From Lytechinus variegatus (Eukaryota > Echinodermata > Echinoidea > Temnopleuroida > Toxopneustidae): a DNA stretch of 64,000 nucleotides. This document shows positions 22,501 through 35,154 of this stretch, piece after piece; within the stretch, counting starts at the first letter, position 1; the number at the start of each line of letters is the position of its first letter. Location of the stretch: assembly GCF_018143015.1 (NCBI RefSeq), contig NC_054758.1, forward strand, positions 8,292,501-8,356,500, given 5' to 3'. The translations under genes and the position numbers were made by a program. The notes under the pieces are model-generated. The model did no database searches. It was given only the letters and a program-made list of their open reading frames with translations, and had not been told where the DNA came from.

Positions 22501-23143
22501 CCCTAAACAGGCCGGGGGGGTTAAAACAACCTTCCCCCAACATTTTCTGCGATCATTCCTCCGCGGGAGATTTGTTGACCCTGCCACTCTCAGAGTTTAT
22601 ACTAAGTCTCGCGCATCTTTTGAGACCAAATTTACGATGCCCAGGTACGTTGTCCCGAAATTATGCAACATTTCGTAAGTTCATGTCTGACCAAAAATTG
22701 TTCCAAAACGTGATTTCGTCCACAAAGTCAATGCAAATTGAGTTTTTCTCATCTTATTCATAAAGCTATGATTTTTATTTTAAACAGCAGAAGTCAATTG
22801 ATTTTAGCATAATTATATGCTTCGAACAGGCTGTGCTATAATATAAATCTGGTGAAAAAAGGTTGAAAAACAAAGAAATTCCTAAAACAATAAAATACAT
22901 AAGAAATTGATTTCCAAACTGAAGTTTTTTTCAATTGCGATTGTTAAGAATGCTACAAAGAATATTTTTACCAAAAATTAGCATTCTTGGAGCTTTATGA
23001 TATGAAGTGAATTAGAGCAAAAAAATATGATTTACCCATAAATTAATTCATATAAAATATCATTATTTGGAAAATTTTACCATACAGCCTTGTAGATTAC
23101 ATCGCACACCACTAGCGTGCAAATTGCTCGCGTGATCGGCAGG
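22501..23143 (+). mobile_element. CCCTAAA-tipped TTAA MITE, copy 1 (truncated)
   Basis: It starts CCCTAAACAGGCCGGGGGGG directly after TTAA (22497-22500). The interior GAGACCAAATTTACGATGCCC, CATTTCGTAAGTTCATG and AGTCAATGCAAAT matches the copies at 33100, 41980 and 43630. The 3' end is lost where the G-run CACTTCC element begins at 23143, implying that the latter inserted into or replaced it. Confidence 0.7.
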
Positions 23144-23930
23144 GGGGGGCACTTCCATTCACGAATGGATACCATGCGCGACCATGGGGTCTCGAAAAGC
23201 ACCCTAAACACGTAATTTCCATATTCGGAACATGCACCCCTTAACAAGTATTGGCGTGTGAAACCCTACCCTTAACAACTATTGGAAACAAAACGATACT
23301 CTTGGCAAATATTCCCTGAAATGAACCCAAAACAAGTATAGGAATGTTTTATTGTTACGGGTCCTTCGGTTGTCTGCTTTACCTTATTTGGTTTGGTACG
23401 ACCCCACCTTCTACACCTCGCGCAAATCGGACTCTAAACACGAAGTGTTAGGGCAAAAAGGACATCCTTTATGAAACATTTTTATTTTGTTTTATCGTCC
23501 CCGCAAATTTGACCCTAAACACGTGATTTTCCTAGCGAAATAGATACCCTTTTTTCATTATATTTGTGTTTTTTACACCATTATCACGTTACGTACGCAA
23601 CGTGCCATGTCGTTAAGGCGGCTTGTCAAAGGTGTGCGTGCGTTTTTACCTTTATATTCTGCGGCGAACCCGCTCAGCGTGCCATTGTCCATTTTTCTTT
23701 CCTACGGGTCAGTGCTCTTGCCATTTAAGACGACAGCGTTCCCTTTTGCAGCGAAAACGGAAGCGTGCGCTTTTATCTTTTCTTTTGACACCCCCGGTTG
23801 GCTCTTCGATAAAATGTTTCTACATGAGCGCCCTCTATGTCCACGATATCGACGTCTTAGGCAAACTATTAAACGAGCGATCTCTAGTCACTTATCTGGA
23901 TATCGTTGTGTCCTTGTATCGGTGTGCGTA
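23144..23930 (+). mobile_element. GGGGGGCACTTCC-family repeat, forward copy
   Basis: It begins with a G run, then CACTTCCATTCACGAATGGA and TACCATGCGCGACC. A diverged inverted copy occupies 31626-31975, sharing TACCATGCGCGACC and the GTCAAAAGTCCATGC-like stretch. A fragment with GGCGAACCCGCTGAGCATGC lies at about 29098. Open frames of 102 and 140 residues here are shared with the other copy only as degraded sequence and are not host genes. Confidence 0.6.
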
Positions 23931-25640
23931 GTTCAGTGGGGTATATATCTTCAAAAGTTACGCTTTCACATTTTTTTGATAATTTTTCGTTTCGGGTTTC
24001 AGTATATGACAAAATTCAATAAGATTTAGATTTCATTTCTTTAATAGAACAATTAAGCTTTAGCCCTTTAGCACGAGCGTGTTGTTTTATTTTGAAGAAC
24101 ATACCGTTAAGAAATTGAATTTCTGAAAGTAAGTGTTCAGGCGAGGGTAAGATTTTTTTTTCATCACACTGAGCCCGCACAGTCAGCATTGTCGGGTGAA
24201 AAGGAAAGATATGGAATTGACCTTAACATCTTTGTAAACGAAATGCAAAACCCCACGCAAAAGATGCAATATAAATCATACCTGGGTCCAAAAATGATGG
24301 CGTTTAAAGCAATACACTGAAACGCTACTGTGAAAAAAAAACACTAAAAACATAAAATGCAAACGTTTTTTTGTGGAAAAAAGGCTGAAAACTAAGGGCA
24401 GCGTTGAAATTCAAATTTGAGCTTAACATAGGTCTATGTTTAATTTAGCCCTCTTGTCAATTTGTTTTTGCTGTGAAATGTCATTTTTTGAGGACTCTTT
24501 TGGGCGATTTTGCCCCCCCCCCCTTGTGGAAAATCCTAGGTACGCCACTGCATTTGTTTAAACATTTGAATTCTAGAAACTTATATATTCACACATAATA
24601 CAGATGCCGTGCAAAACAAACGAATAAAATATAATTTATTTGAACTTTAAAAAATAAATTGGATGCTCAAGCTGTCATATCGGTCATTGTAGCTTAAATG
24701 CACAATTCTTGAATTTCATTGCCCGAAATTCAGAACAAGAAGTACTTTCGTTACTTTTTAAGACCATTACAAACATCTTTACCTTCGAACGAAATCAAAA
24801 ACACTTAAAAATGAATATTGAAGTTATCAAAGTTGAGGTAGTCTTGACCATGAATAGTTGAGTGTTTATAAAGGAATTATAGCGTCTTCTATTAATCACA
24901 TTCTTCACTTTAATGACCGATGAAAAATATCGCGTGAATGAAAATCCAAGTTAACACATTTAAGTGACTCCGACATGATGATATTGGACAGGAAAATCTA
25001 TAAAATATTTTTACCTGGGATCCGTCTTTATTCTCTTATATAAATTTCCCCTGTGATCTAGAGTGCTCTGTGACCTAGTGTTCTTGATTACCATCCTGGA
25101 GCCACATAACCGAAGGGGGTCTGGGGCTGGGGCTGGGGCTGAGGCCTCAACAAGTACCATGATTTTATGCATGGTGACCCCACCCCTTCAAACCAGTCCG
25201 CTGGGGGGAGGGGATTTTCAAATTTCTTTCAATTTTCCTGTTCTACTTATAATATTCAATTTTGTCAACTTAATTCTGATGGTTCCTTTTTTCATCCAAC
25301 TTTATTTCTTCCTTTGAATTTTTCTAAAACTTTTCTATACCTATTCTTTTTTAACCTTCACGTTTGACTTGAACAATACGTGTATATTGCCGTTGATTTC
25401 TTCTTCCTATCAAATATTTAAATTAATCTGCAATGTGTGTATGTTAAATTATTGCAAATTAGATTCCCAGTGTCTAAGGTAAACATAATTTACCGACGTA
25501 AAGTTAGTAATACGAAAGCCTCTTTGGCCTAGTTTCCCTTCCAACTTTGTACTTCACCTGTTAATCGTATAGCTGCATTCTGTATAGCTTGCATATTCAA
25601 ATATGCACCAAAAAATAAATTAACATACAGAAAATGGTAA
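23931..25640. other. Repeat-derived non-coding stretch
   Basis: No gene is recognised. A CAGTGGCGTACCTAGG-type tip followed by a C/G run occurs on the minus strand at about 24510-24550 (hAT-like end). GGGGCTGGGGCTGGGGCTGAGG at about 25122-25145 is a short triplicate. Confidence 0.4.
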
Positions 25641-25642
25641 TA

Positions 25643-25785
25643 CCTCGGTCACATTTGCTCTACGGCGGCCATACAGCGAGTCGAAAACAGCCGTTTTATT
25701 CATTTTATTAAAACCTATATTTAGCAGGTCCAAAAACTGTTAAAATGACTGTTTTCGACTCGCCTTAGAACAAATGTGACCGAGG
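25643..25785. mobile_element. 143-bp MITE, TA-flanked
   Basis: CCTCGGTCACATTTG at the left and CAAATGTGACCGAGG at the right are perfect inverted ends, extended inward by CGAGTCGAAAACAG against CTGTTTTCGACTCG. Flanking TA dinucleotides (25641-25642, 25786-25787) fit a Tc1/mariner-type MITE. Confidence 0.85.
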
Positions 25786-26964
25786 TATTTAGCATACCAG
25801 ATCAACAAGAATGGAGTGCATGCTGGTGCGGATCCTGCCGGAGTAACACAATACAATCCAATCAGCGCCGTATTTATTTTGAACAATAGTTGGGCTCTCA
25901 AAAGTATTGTGGTCTATTTTGTGACCTCTACTAAAAGAAGTCAGTGGGTCTATACGGGGGTCTATATTCTGCACATCAGAGGGTACAGTTATGTAGTGAA
26001 TCCCGGGGGGGGGGGGATCATCTGGTCCGTGTGCCCCCCCCCCCTTGAGAGCCTTTATCAAATTTTTTAATGTAAATATGCCATTTTTACACAAGTGTGT
26101 CCCCTTTATTTGAAACTCACAACATGTATTTTAATGAGAACATGTCGTTCATACACAAATGAGGACCTTCACTTTAGCCTGGTAAACAGAGAGTTGGTAG
26201 GCAATAAATATAACTCAAATGTTCACATTAAGAGTAGACCTATAAAGAGGGAAGTTACATGGTTAATCAAAAATGTGTTGATAAAATATCAGTCGAACGC
26301 CAAATAGGTTTTATGTAATATTGCTCTTTATAAAGGCTAATGTTAAGAAATATAATGGAAACCATATCAAAATGCACATTACGAAAAGAAACAAAATCAG
26401 GGTTCTAGTATGGGGACAAAACGAGAACAAGAAAACTACCCATTTGATGCTCATTTTAATTCCCCGAAAGCCGGACGTTGAAAATGACATGGGCCAGCGC
26501 ATTGCAAGCTGTATTTAACGGCTTACCCCCATTGACAAGGTAGATTTAAATTACCCCATTCTTGATTGGGGAGATTAACGTATATTCTTGAACAGAGAGG
26601 TGGTCTGACGGGTTGCGGATTTCAATAGAAAGATGACCTCTTGATTGGTAGGGGTATGTCAAGGGGAGATTATCACTTTGTCAGCGCGGGTGACTGTCTT
26701 GATACTTTGATGTTCCCCGATGTGCCTTCTATTCGAAAACCGTGTTTGCAACTAATCCCAATTATGAGACTATTTGGAATCAAAATGAAAGCCTAACTGC
26801 ACCCTTTTCATAGATTTCGTTTGAAAATAAAATACTTACGTTTAAGGTAAAATTGGAATATGAGAAGGCGCTTCATAATATGTAAACCAAATAGTGTCAC
26901 TTTTAAGCTTTATTCTTTTAAATCAAATGTAAAAATATATGTAAAATAATCTCACAAGCCTAAT
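25786..26964. other. Non-coding stretch with G/C runs
   Basis: No exon is recognised. G and C homopolymer runs near 26005 and 26033 mark a short element end. The remainder is AT-rich. Confidence 0.35.
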
Positions 26965-28000
26965 CTAAATAGTGCGAGCACGAAGCGCGCGCTAATTTTT
27001 AATTTTTTATTTCATGTATTTTGTCCTAAAATAGCATTCTGGCAATGCTTGTGATCCTAAACGAGATGAATGAATTTAGTACGCATTGATCGTTCTGATA
27101 AAAAAGAATCTGTTAACGGCTACTTTTAATTATCTGTAAATGAAAACGTTACATATTTTGAACAATCAAATAATGCGAGCGCGAAGCGTGAGCTGAAAAT
27201 ATTTACTTTTCTTCCTGAAGAATAGAAGTTCTAAGCAATCTTTGTAATCATGAAAAAGGTAAATACATAGCTAAGCAAGCGAAGCGAGCGCGAGGAAAAT
27301 TTGAGATTTGTAGAATTGTGAGTGGATATGGATCACAGTTAAAAAGGAACATATATGATTCATTATTATTACTTTGAGTTTTGACATAGGGCCGGGATAT
27401 TCTAAGAACAATATTCCATCATGTGATAATTATGACTGTCTTCCTATTTCTCTTCTTATCAAATCGCGAGATGAAACTTTTTGATATTCCATTCTGAAAA
27501 GGGGACAATTTATCAATAAATTAATTAATAAGCCTAATCAGAGCGCGAAATCTGTCAATATTATATATTTAAAGCACTTTTGTAATTACGAATAAGATGC
27601 CTGAGTTGATATATTTTTAACAATCAATGTGCGCACAAATCGCCAGCCGAAAATTGTTGATAAACTGTCATAAAATATATGCGGGCGTGCAGCGCTAGCT
27701 AATATGTTTTACAATCTGACATGAATAGGGATATTCTGATAACTAAAATGGAATACAGGAAAATAATAGGTACCTGACAAATCAAATTTTGTGAGCGTGC
27801 AGCGGGAGCAGAAAATGTTGATATTCAGACAATAAAAAAAAATAATTTTTTACAGAACACTTTTTGAAAATGAAAGTTCGATTTCCGAGTTGAAATATGT
27901 TATGTATATTGACTTCAAAATTTGATATTTTGAGTTCCATATGTGTAAATCACCTAAAAGGCAATGCGAGCGTGAAGCAGGAGCGAAATTTTTATATAAT
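26965..28000 (+). repeat. Degenerate array with GCGAGCGCGAAGCGCGAGC motif
   Basis: Units containing GCGAGC(A/G)CGAAGCG(C/T)GAGCT followed by GAAAATnTTGATATTCAGAC recur at about 26975, 27175, 27275, 27540, 27690, 27790 and 27965. Spacing is roughly 100-250 bp. The same unit forms the array at 41020-41640. Confidence 0.65.
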
Positions 28001-28014
28001 GACATGACATAATT

Positions 28015-28190
28015 TTTTTTAATTGTTTTCCCCTCATCTTATTTATTCAATCGTTTTCCTTCTATGTTTTTTTCTCCACTCTTTTCCTCTTTTTGTCTTT
28101 CTTTCCCCGTTTTGTTTTTGCTCCGCAAATAGAGGGAGGAGGGAGGGGCGGGCCCCATGCCCCCCCCCCCCTAGATCCAACTCTGGAACA
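28015..28190 (+). repeat. Pyrimidine-rich element tail ending in a G/C run
   Basis: The segment CTTTTCCTCTTTTTGTCTTTC...TTTGCTCCGCAAATAGAGGG resembles 30380-30495 (TTTTTTGCTCTGCCAATAGG then a G run). Both are probably tails of the CAGGGGCGGATCC-tipped family. Confidence 0.5.
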
Positions 28191-28589
28191 ATCTAACAGA
28201 AAGTATTAAACAAGCAGATTCAAGAGAGAAATTCAAGTCAATGTTAAAACTTTTTTTTGGGGGGGGGATTAAATAGCCTTTCCCTCCGCATACGAAGCCC
28301 CATATCGTTTACAGCCTACTGTGAATTGTGCAAATACTTTAAATTTTGGTGAAATTCATTCTCTCTTTCTATTTGTTCCGTAGCGTTTAGATACATATTT
28401 TGTGCTTCACTTGTAAGTGGTATACAAATAATGTAAATTACTATTAATGGCGTGCGTTTCCCGATCTCCTTATCGAAATCAATATTAATGAGAGAGCACA
28501 ATATCAAAGTTCTAATTACCACCATCATCATCACTGTTATCATCATCATTCATTCATTATCTATTTCCAATCGTTCTCCAGTATCAATT

Positions 28590-28785
28590 TTATAATCCCA
28601 GGTGAGGTGAATGGGTACCCGGTAGGAAGAAATTCCTCGAATGCTCGAGCGCCCGATCAAGGTAGCCGTGCTAAAGCCGGGGTAATAATAGCAGGGCCCT
28701 CTGGGAGAATAGTTTTCGGAACTGAAGTGGCTACCCTGGGTAAATATGCCGCTATTATTATTATTATTATTAAAAAAATGAAAGA
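28590..28785 (+). repeat. SINE body/tail fragment
   Basis: It carries CCCAGGTGAGGTGAATGGGT then ACCCGGTAGGAAGAAATTCC and TGCTCGAGCGCCC, ending in (ATT)n. The GGGTACCCGG(T/C)AG motif is shared with the SINEs at 51251 and 57763. The tRNA-like head is missing, so it is 5'-truncated. It resembles tRNA-derived SINEs known from sea urchins. Confidence 0.7.
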
Positions 28786-30223
28786 TAATGGTAATGATTA
28801 TGGTGATGTTGGTAATCATGAACATTAGATCCGTTTTGTGAGATAATTTATGCGATTTTACACGCTAATCGCTACTCGATGATGGTGAAAGAAATCTTTT
28901 AAATAGCACAACAGAAGTCGGGGCGGTAGTTACTGCATACACATACTTTAATACACTACATTATTACAAAAGATTCCCCATCGGGCGGGCCAACGGTCTT
29001 TTGAAGTAGGTTTATCTATTGAAATTACGACAATAATCACGGCAGCGGATATGGGGAATTCAAGACTGTGAGCTTCTAGCTCTCCCATTGTTTTCTGTGG
29101 CGAACCCGCTGAGCATGCTATTGTCAATGATTCTCTACTAAACGGGTGACTGATCTTGCTTTTTCATGATAGGCCAGGGCAATGACTAAGAACAGTTCGA
29201 TGAATATCAATGCCAAGCAATCCTGAAAGGTCAATAATGTTCAATTCTCTTGATGGAGAAGCTTATATCATGGCCCTATTTGCTTTTGCTTTTAGGCCAG
29301 TAAGTGTACTAACTAATATTAATAATAAATAATCACATTCCATCTATTTTAGAGCACTGACCTAATGCTAATATCACTGCCCACCTGCCCTTCTTATACG
29401 TCTCCTACTGCTTTTCCTTCGTCCTTCTTCTTTTTCTTCTTGCGTCTCCTTTTTTTTCTCTATCTTCCTTTTCCTCTCCGTATCCTTCCTCATCTCTCAT
29501 TATTAATCTCATCCCTTTTTACTGCTCCTCCATTCTACATGTACGTCTGCTTCTCCTTGGTAATTCTTCTTCTCCTCCTCCTTCTCCCACCCCATCGATT
29601 TATGATGATAAAATTATAATGAAATAATAGAAATGTTAACGAAGATAATACTTATAATAGAGAAATGAAGATGATTGCGATAGTAACAGCGGTGATGACG
29701 ATATCGATAACTATGGGAGGATATAGACCATGTACAGCACAACGTATCAGGCGCAATTTCAAATATGATTACATGACGATTTCGATACGAAATATTCATC
29801 ATAAATCTAGACCTAGTACATTAATATACACTTATCTTTGTAGAATAATGAAATCGCCGCTCAATATCGATAATTCTGATGATAACTAAAACAGAAAAGC
29901 ATACGTGGAGAGTGTATTATAACATTGCCTCGAAAAATACCTTACATTTGATGGAATTCTGTGCTTATATCGCTCATTTCTCAGCACTTTTACGACTTTC
30001 TTTCACAGGGCTATTTGGCAAATATTTTTCATTTATACAAACACTTCGTTGGTAAAGTTCATTGGATTCTGATTTTCAGATCGTTACCACAGTTGGTATT
30101 TATCTTCATTTCCGAACATTACGTTTAATACGTTATACTTTAGTCTGTTATATGTTGTTTTTATGTTGTACTCTCATACCCCGAGAGGGATCGATAGGGT
30201 GAATAAAATGTAAATCTAAATCA
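28786..30223. other. Non-coding stretch, includes a T/C-rich block
   Basis: No exon is recognised. A fragment of the 23144 repeat family lies at about 29095-29150 (TGGCGAACCCGCTGAGCATG). The stretch 29395-29600 is pyrimidine-rich simple sequence whose open frame is not credible. GATGAT-type words lie around 29680-29710. Confidence 0.4.
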
Positions 30224-30700
30224 GGGGCGGATCCAGCCTCCGCCAATAGGGGGGGGGGGGGGGGTGATTTTTTTCACCCATATTTTCCCCGATCGGCCGC
30301 CCAAGGTTGATATTTAATTATTTCTTTGAATTGGTTGTCCCAGTGGCGTAATGATTATTAAAGTTATTTAATAAGTCTTCGCATCATCTTATTCACTCGC
30401 CTTCCTCCTTTTATGTTTTCCTCTTCTTTTTTTCTCCTCTCTTTTTTCTTTCTTTCCCTTTTTTTTGCTCTGCCAATAGGGGGGGGGGGGGCCTTTGTAA
30501 ATGTAAATCCAACCAAGAATCGGATCTATACAACATAATGTCTAAAGGTCAGGGGAGGATCCATGACAGGGGGAAAAAAGGTTCCGCTTTTAGGGGGGGG
30601 GGCACTCTTCTGTTTTGGCTGCATTTTGCATTACAAATTCTAATTGTGCCTCTCATAATGGAAGGGGGCAAGGGCGGCTCCCCCCCTAAATCCCCCAGTG
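30224..30700 (+). repeat. CAGGGGCGGATCCAG-tipped repeats with long G runs
   Basis: Tips CAGGGGCGGATCCAGCC (30224) and CAGGGGAGGATCCATG (30552) are each followed by purine/G-run stretches. A pyrimidine tail and another G run lie at 30380-30495. These look like two or three partial copies of one dispersed family side by side. Confidence 0.5.
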
Positions 30701-31625
30701 ATAGAAGGGTACAGGAAGTTTGAGGATGCTGATTCATTCATGGCATACAATTTTCGAAATAGACGACCACAATTTCGTAAATATCCAGTCCACGCGCATG
30801 CGTACTCTCATTCCGAAGACGCAAGTCATAAAATAATTTCACCCCCACCTGATCACGGTTTCTGCGAGGACACAACTCTGCTTTCTCATGAATATTGATT
30901 TCGATGCAGAGGCAGAAATCGGGAGAACCCCTCTCAAATTTTCGAGTTTTTTCCCCCCTTTCAACTGTATTTCCTCCATTTTTTCACCCTTCCTCTTATT
31001 CCATCCAAATATCATTTTCTTATTTCTCTCTGTTTCCCCTTCCTTTTCTCTCCCTTTGACCTCTTAGTTTCTTTTTCCTCTTTTCACAATCCCTTTTGGT
31101 CCCGTTCCTTTAAAACATGGAGATAAAGAAAATTAAGAGACAATATGTTATCCTGGGGAAATGGTTGCCCGTCAAAAATATGAAAAAACTATTTAAAACA
31201 GTTTCTAATAAATCTTTGTAAATCTTTTATCTTTCTATGCCTAATAGCCATGATAGCGCTAAGCTGTTCCGGTCATATTTATTTTATCATTCTTTTTCCT
31301 TTTTTTGGGGGGGGGGATGGGGGCGTTCTCGACACCTGTTTGAGATGCGAGTAATAATTAATATTCCAAGTCGACGTGAATTCTACGAATGGCTTGGGCC
31401 TACGAAACGAAAATATGTGGAATCTTGTTTTCCCACCTAAAACATGAATTGACTGTCTTCCAATTGCAAGAAAAGAGGTTTTCATGGTTATTGCAGCAAA
31501 TTCGAAAGATCAGTAACGATTTTTGACACATGCGTGATTTTTTTTTAAGCTACCGTGGCTTTATGAATGCACCCGATAGATGCGAACCACAGTTCAGAAC
31601 AGTGACCCGAACTCTCGATCCGACA
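30701..31625. other. Non-coding stretch, T/C-rich in the middle
   Basis: Pyrimidine-rich simple sequence at about 30945-31110 and a G run at 31303-31325. No exon or RNA gene is recognised. Confidence 0.35.
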
Positions 31626-31975
31626 GTCAATATGAACATGATGAAGGCACACATTTGTTTTGGTCGTAGAGGGAGCTATTTAGAATAGATTCTTCGGCCT
31701 TTCGACAGAAATTAAGACTTGCAGGAAAGACGAACAAAAGAACGGTGGCATTAAAGGGCCTTTGATGGCGGCCGTTCCTTTGAAGATAAGGGAACGTTGG
31801 GCGGGAAAGCCGAAGCGAAAACCCGGATGCGGGAAGAACGATGAAGAACGGTGCATGGACTTTTGACAAGCTACCTAAAAAGACATCCTTTTTACCTGTT
31901 TTTTAGGTCGCGCATGGTATCCACTCATCAATGTAAGTGGCTCCCGGGGCACCCCCCCCCCCCCCCACAGAGCAG
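31626..31975 (-). mobile_element. GGGGGGCACTTCC-family repeat, inverted copy
   Basis: Read on the minus strand it starts with a G run, then GTGCCCCGGGAGCCACTTAC, ATGAGTGGATACCATGCGCG and ACC, followed by interior sequence homologous to 23144-23930. It is shorter than the forward copy. The 80-residue open frame in it aligns only with the degraded repeat. Confidence 0.6.
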
Positions 31976-32330
31976 CCAAAAAAGCCTGGTCTAGTTGGGG
32001 TCAAGAGGAGTGCTTGTTTGTTATTCTATTGATCACATGTAAATATTTTTAGGTCAAATGGCATTTTTTATGACGGGTGGCTAATTTAAAGAGTGAATAA
32101 TTTCACCTTTTGGTGCAGAACAGTTCTTGTTATCTTTGTTGTAAGAACTTTAAGTCCAGTACACATCATCTTTCCAGATTTCATGCAAATACAAGAAAGA
32201 ATCTTCTAAGGCATGTCTGAAACATTTAGATGACAATCTTTATTCCAACTTGTTGTGCCAGGATAAATTTGACTCATTTCGATACTTTCTCAATGCTAAT
32301 TATGAATGTTCCATCGTTGAATTTATTTAA

Positions 32331-32903
32331 AGGTCAAGTCCACCTCAGAAAAATGTTGATTTGAATCAATAAAGAAAAATCAGACAAGCACAATGCTGAA
32401 AATTTCATCAAAATCAGATGTAAAATAGGAAAATTATGACACTTCAAAGTTTCGCTTATTTTCAACAAAATAGTTATATGAACGAGCCAGTAAAATCCAA
32501 ATGAGAGAGTCGATGATGTCACTATTTCTTTTGTTTTTATTGTTTGAATTATACAATATGTCAATTTTTACGAATTTGGCAATTAGGACCTCCTTGCCTG
32601 AAGCACAAAATGTTAAAATAATGGAATTCCACATGTTCAGGAGGAATGAAACTTCATTTCACATGACAATGATGAGAAAATGAAATATTTCATATAATAA
32701 AATACAAAAGAAATAGTGAGTGAGTGATGTCATCAACTCTCATTTGGATGCAACTAGCTCATTCATATAACTATTTTGTTGAAACTTTAAAATGCCATAA
32801 CTTTCTTATTTTACATCAGATTTTGTTGAAATTTTCAGTGTTATGCTTTTTGAATTTTTCTCTTTTTATTCAAATCAAGTTTTTGTTGGGGTGGACTTGT
32901 CCT
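32331..32903. mobile_element. Foldback MITE with perfect TTAA duplication
   Basis: Ends AGGTCAAGTCCACC and GGTGGACTTGTCCT are inverted, with exact TTAA on both sides (32327-32330, 32904-32907). The arms contain ATTTCATCAAAATCAGATGT and GATGATGTCA with inverted partners. 573 bp. A second copy lies at 58031-58532. Confidence 0.85.
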
Positions 32904-33099
32904 TTAAATATTCAGCAACTGAACATTTGCTCAATGCATTAAAACCGAAGGATCTTTTGTACCATAATTGGATACCACCCTCTAATTCTTCATCCATTGC
33001 ACACTTATTTCACTTTGGCCTGCAGTAATGCTGAGCTTGGGTCTGTAATAGGACATATATTTCATATTTGCTTTGCTCACATAGTATTCAGTGGCTACA

Positions 33100-34448
33100 C
33101 CCTAAATAGACTGGGCTATTTCGACGCCTAAGAAGACGGGGAGGGGGGGGGGCTGAATTAGCCCCCCCCCCGTACGATCTCCGCCGTGGATGGCGCGATC
33201 GAGACGAAAATTGGCACACGTGTTACCCATGGCATTATCACAAAACTGTAACATCAAATTCTGCAAAAAATTGCATGTCTCATTAATTATGCTAATTTAT
33301 GCGTAAAATCATAGATTGCTCTAATAAATAAAATAATGCCCCTGAATTGCTAATTTTTTTTCACATACTCTAGATAGGCATCTGATCAAATTTATTTTAA
33401 AAAAATTTCAACATCACATATAACTTCTTATGTGTTCTATTGTTTTCTAAATTTCTTTTGTTTTTCTTTGTTTATCTACTGTTTTCAATGGAAATTGCCG
33501 GAGACTTTTGACCATAAAAAAGATAAAATTAATAGGTTTTAAGCAGTAAAAGGAAAAATATTGATACATTTATGAATTTTGGCTAAAAACACTATTTGCA
33601 TTGGATTTGTACACAAATTCACGTTTTTGATTAATTTTGGGTCTGCATGCACTTACAAAATGTTGCGTAATTTCGGAACGGCTTACCCGGGGTCACAATT
33701 TTGGTCTCAAGAGTTGCGCCAGACTTGAAAGTAAAAAGTTAGTGAGTGACATGGTCAAAAAATTTTGAGGGGAGCTGAATCGGTCCCCCCTCGACATTTT
33801 TTTTCGTAATAAAGCTGCCGTGTAAAGTTTTTTGACCGCGTCGCTCACCGACTCTTTACATTCAAGTCTCGCGCAACTTTTGAGACCAAATTTCCGACCC
33901 CCGGATACGCGGTTCCAAAATAATGCATTTCGTAAGTGCATGCAGACCCAAAATTTAACAAAAATGTGAATTTCTGTACAAATCCAATGCAAATAGAGTT
34001 TTTAGGCAAATGTATCATTATTTTTCCTTTTACTGATTGAAATTTATTAATTCCATCTTATTTGTGGTCCAAATAAGTCCCCGACAATTTCCATTGAAAA
34101 ACAATAAAAAATTGAGATGTTCAATTGAGAAATTTAGAAAACAATAAAATACATAAAAAAATTAAATGTAATTTTGAATTTTTTTTTTGTACATTTGATC
34201 AGATTCATATAAAGTGTCTGTGTACCCCAAATTTGCATTTTAGGGGCATTATTTAGTTAGTTAAAGCAAAATTTTGATTCTACGCATAAATTAGCATAAT
34301 TAATTAGCAATGAGCTTGTTCGCAGAAAATGATCTTGTAGTTTTGTAGATTATGCGACAAGTAATACTCATACCAAGTTTTGTTGCGATCGAGATCATAA
34401 GAGGGGCTGTATCAGCCCCCCCCCCCCCAGTCTTCGGCATCGAAATAG
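33100..34448. mobile_element. CCCTAAA-tipped MITE, head-to-head double copy
   Basis: 33100-33780 is a minus-orientation copy and about 33785-34448 a plus-orientation copy, fused near 33785. Both halves carry GTGCATGCAGACCCAAAAT (inverted in the first) and AAGTCTCGCGCAACTTTTGAG or its diverged form. The outer ends are CCCTAAATAGACTGGG at 33100 and the inverted CCCAGTCTTCGGCATCGAAA at the right. The fusion removed part of the inner tip of the left copy. Confidence 0.75.
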
Positions 34449-35154
34449 GTTGAAATAGATGTAATATTGATGAGTCTTGTTATTTGCAATGTTTCATGAA
34501 ATTGTAATTACATTTTTGTCTAAAGTTATCATGCCAATATTCAATGTAATTTTCATTAATTTATGTATCAAATAGCTATTCGAAATATGAAAAAATGTGA
34601 ATTCTTCACTGTTTTAAGTTAGTTATCAGAGTACTTCTTAGATACAATGCCTGGATTGAGATTTTCTGCATACTTAAGATCACTACAAGGATCCCCATCC
34701 TTTTAGGATAATGTTAATCTTTCGCATTTGTGAAAGCACACAGGTGTATGATTTTCTTGTAAAAAAAGCGGGGGGGGGGGGGAATAAAATACTGTTACTG
34801 AAACAAGTAATAAGAAAATTTCTGCTTTTTAAAAGTATATTGATAACAAGAGGGCAGCAAATACGTCAATGATAAGTTATGGACATTTCTTCATATTTTG
34901 TACACATTTCAAAATTTTCTACCTTTCCCTGTGCAGGATTGAATCTACTCGTCCGTGTTCCGATATAGTATGTCAGAGTCTTCCACAGTGTTACATAGTG
35001 TTTTTAAGTGATACCTTGTAAAAAAAAGTTTTGGGAGTATTGCCTCCTATGTATGTAATGTAAATCATGCATACTGTGCAGGTGTGCAATGCAAGAATAA
35101 ATATCTTGAATGAAACTGAAAGCATAAAAGTTTCTCCTTTGCCTTCTTCTTTGC
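34449..35154. other. Non-coding stretch
   Basis: AT-rich DNA with one G run at about 34770-34782. No exon is recognised. Confidence 0.4.

Noticed and set aside
23607-24029. Overlapping 140- and 102-residue open frames
   Set aside because: They lie in the GGGGGGCACTTCC repeat family; the second copy at 31626 shows the same sequence as degraded DNA, so they are not host genes.
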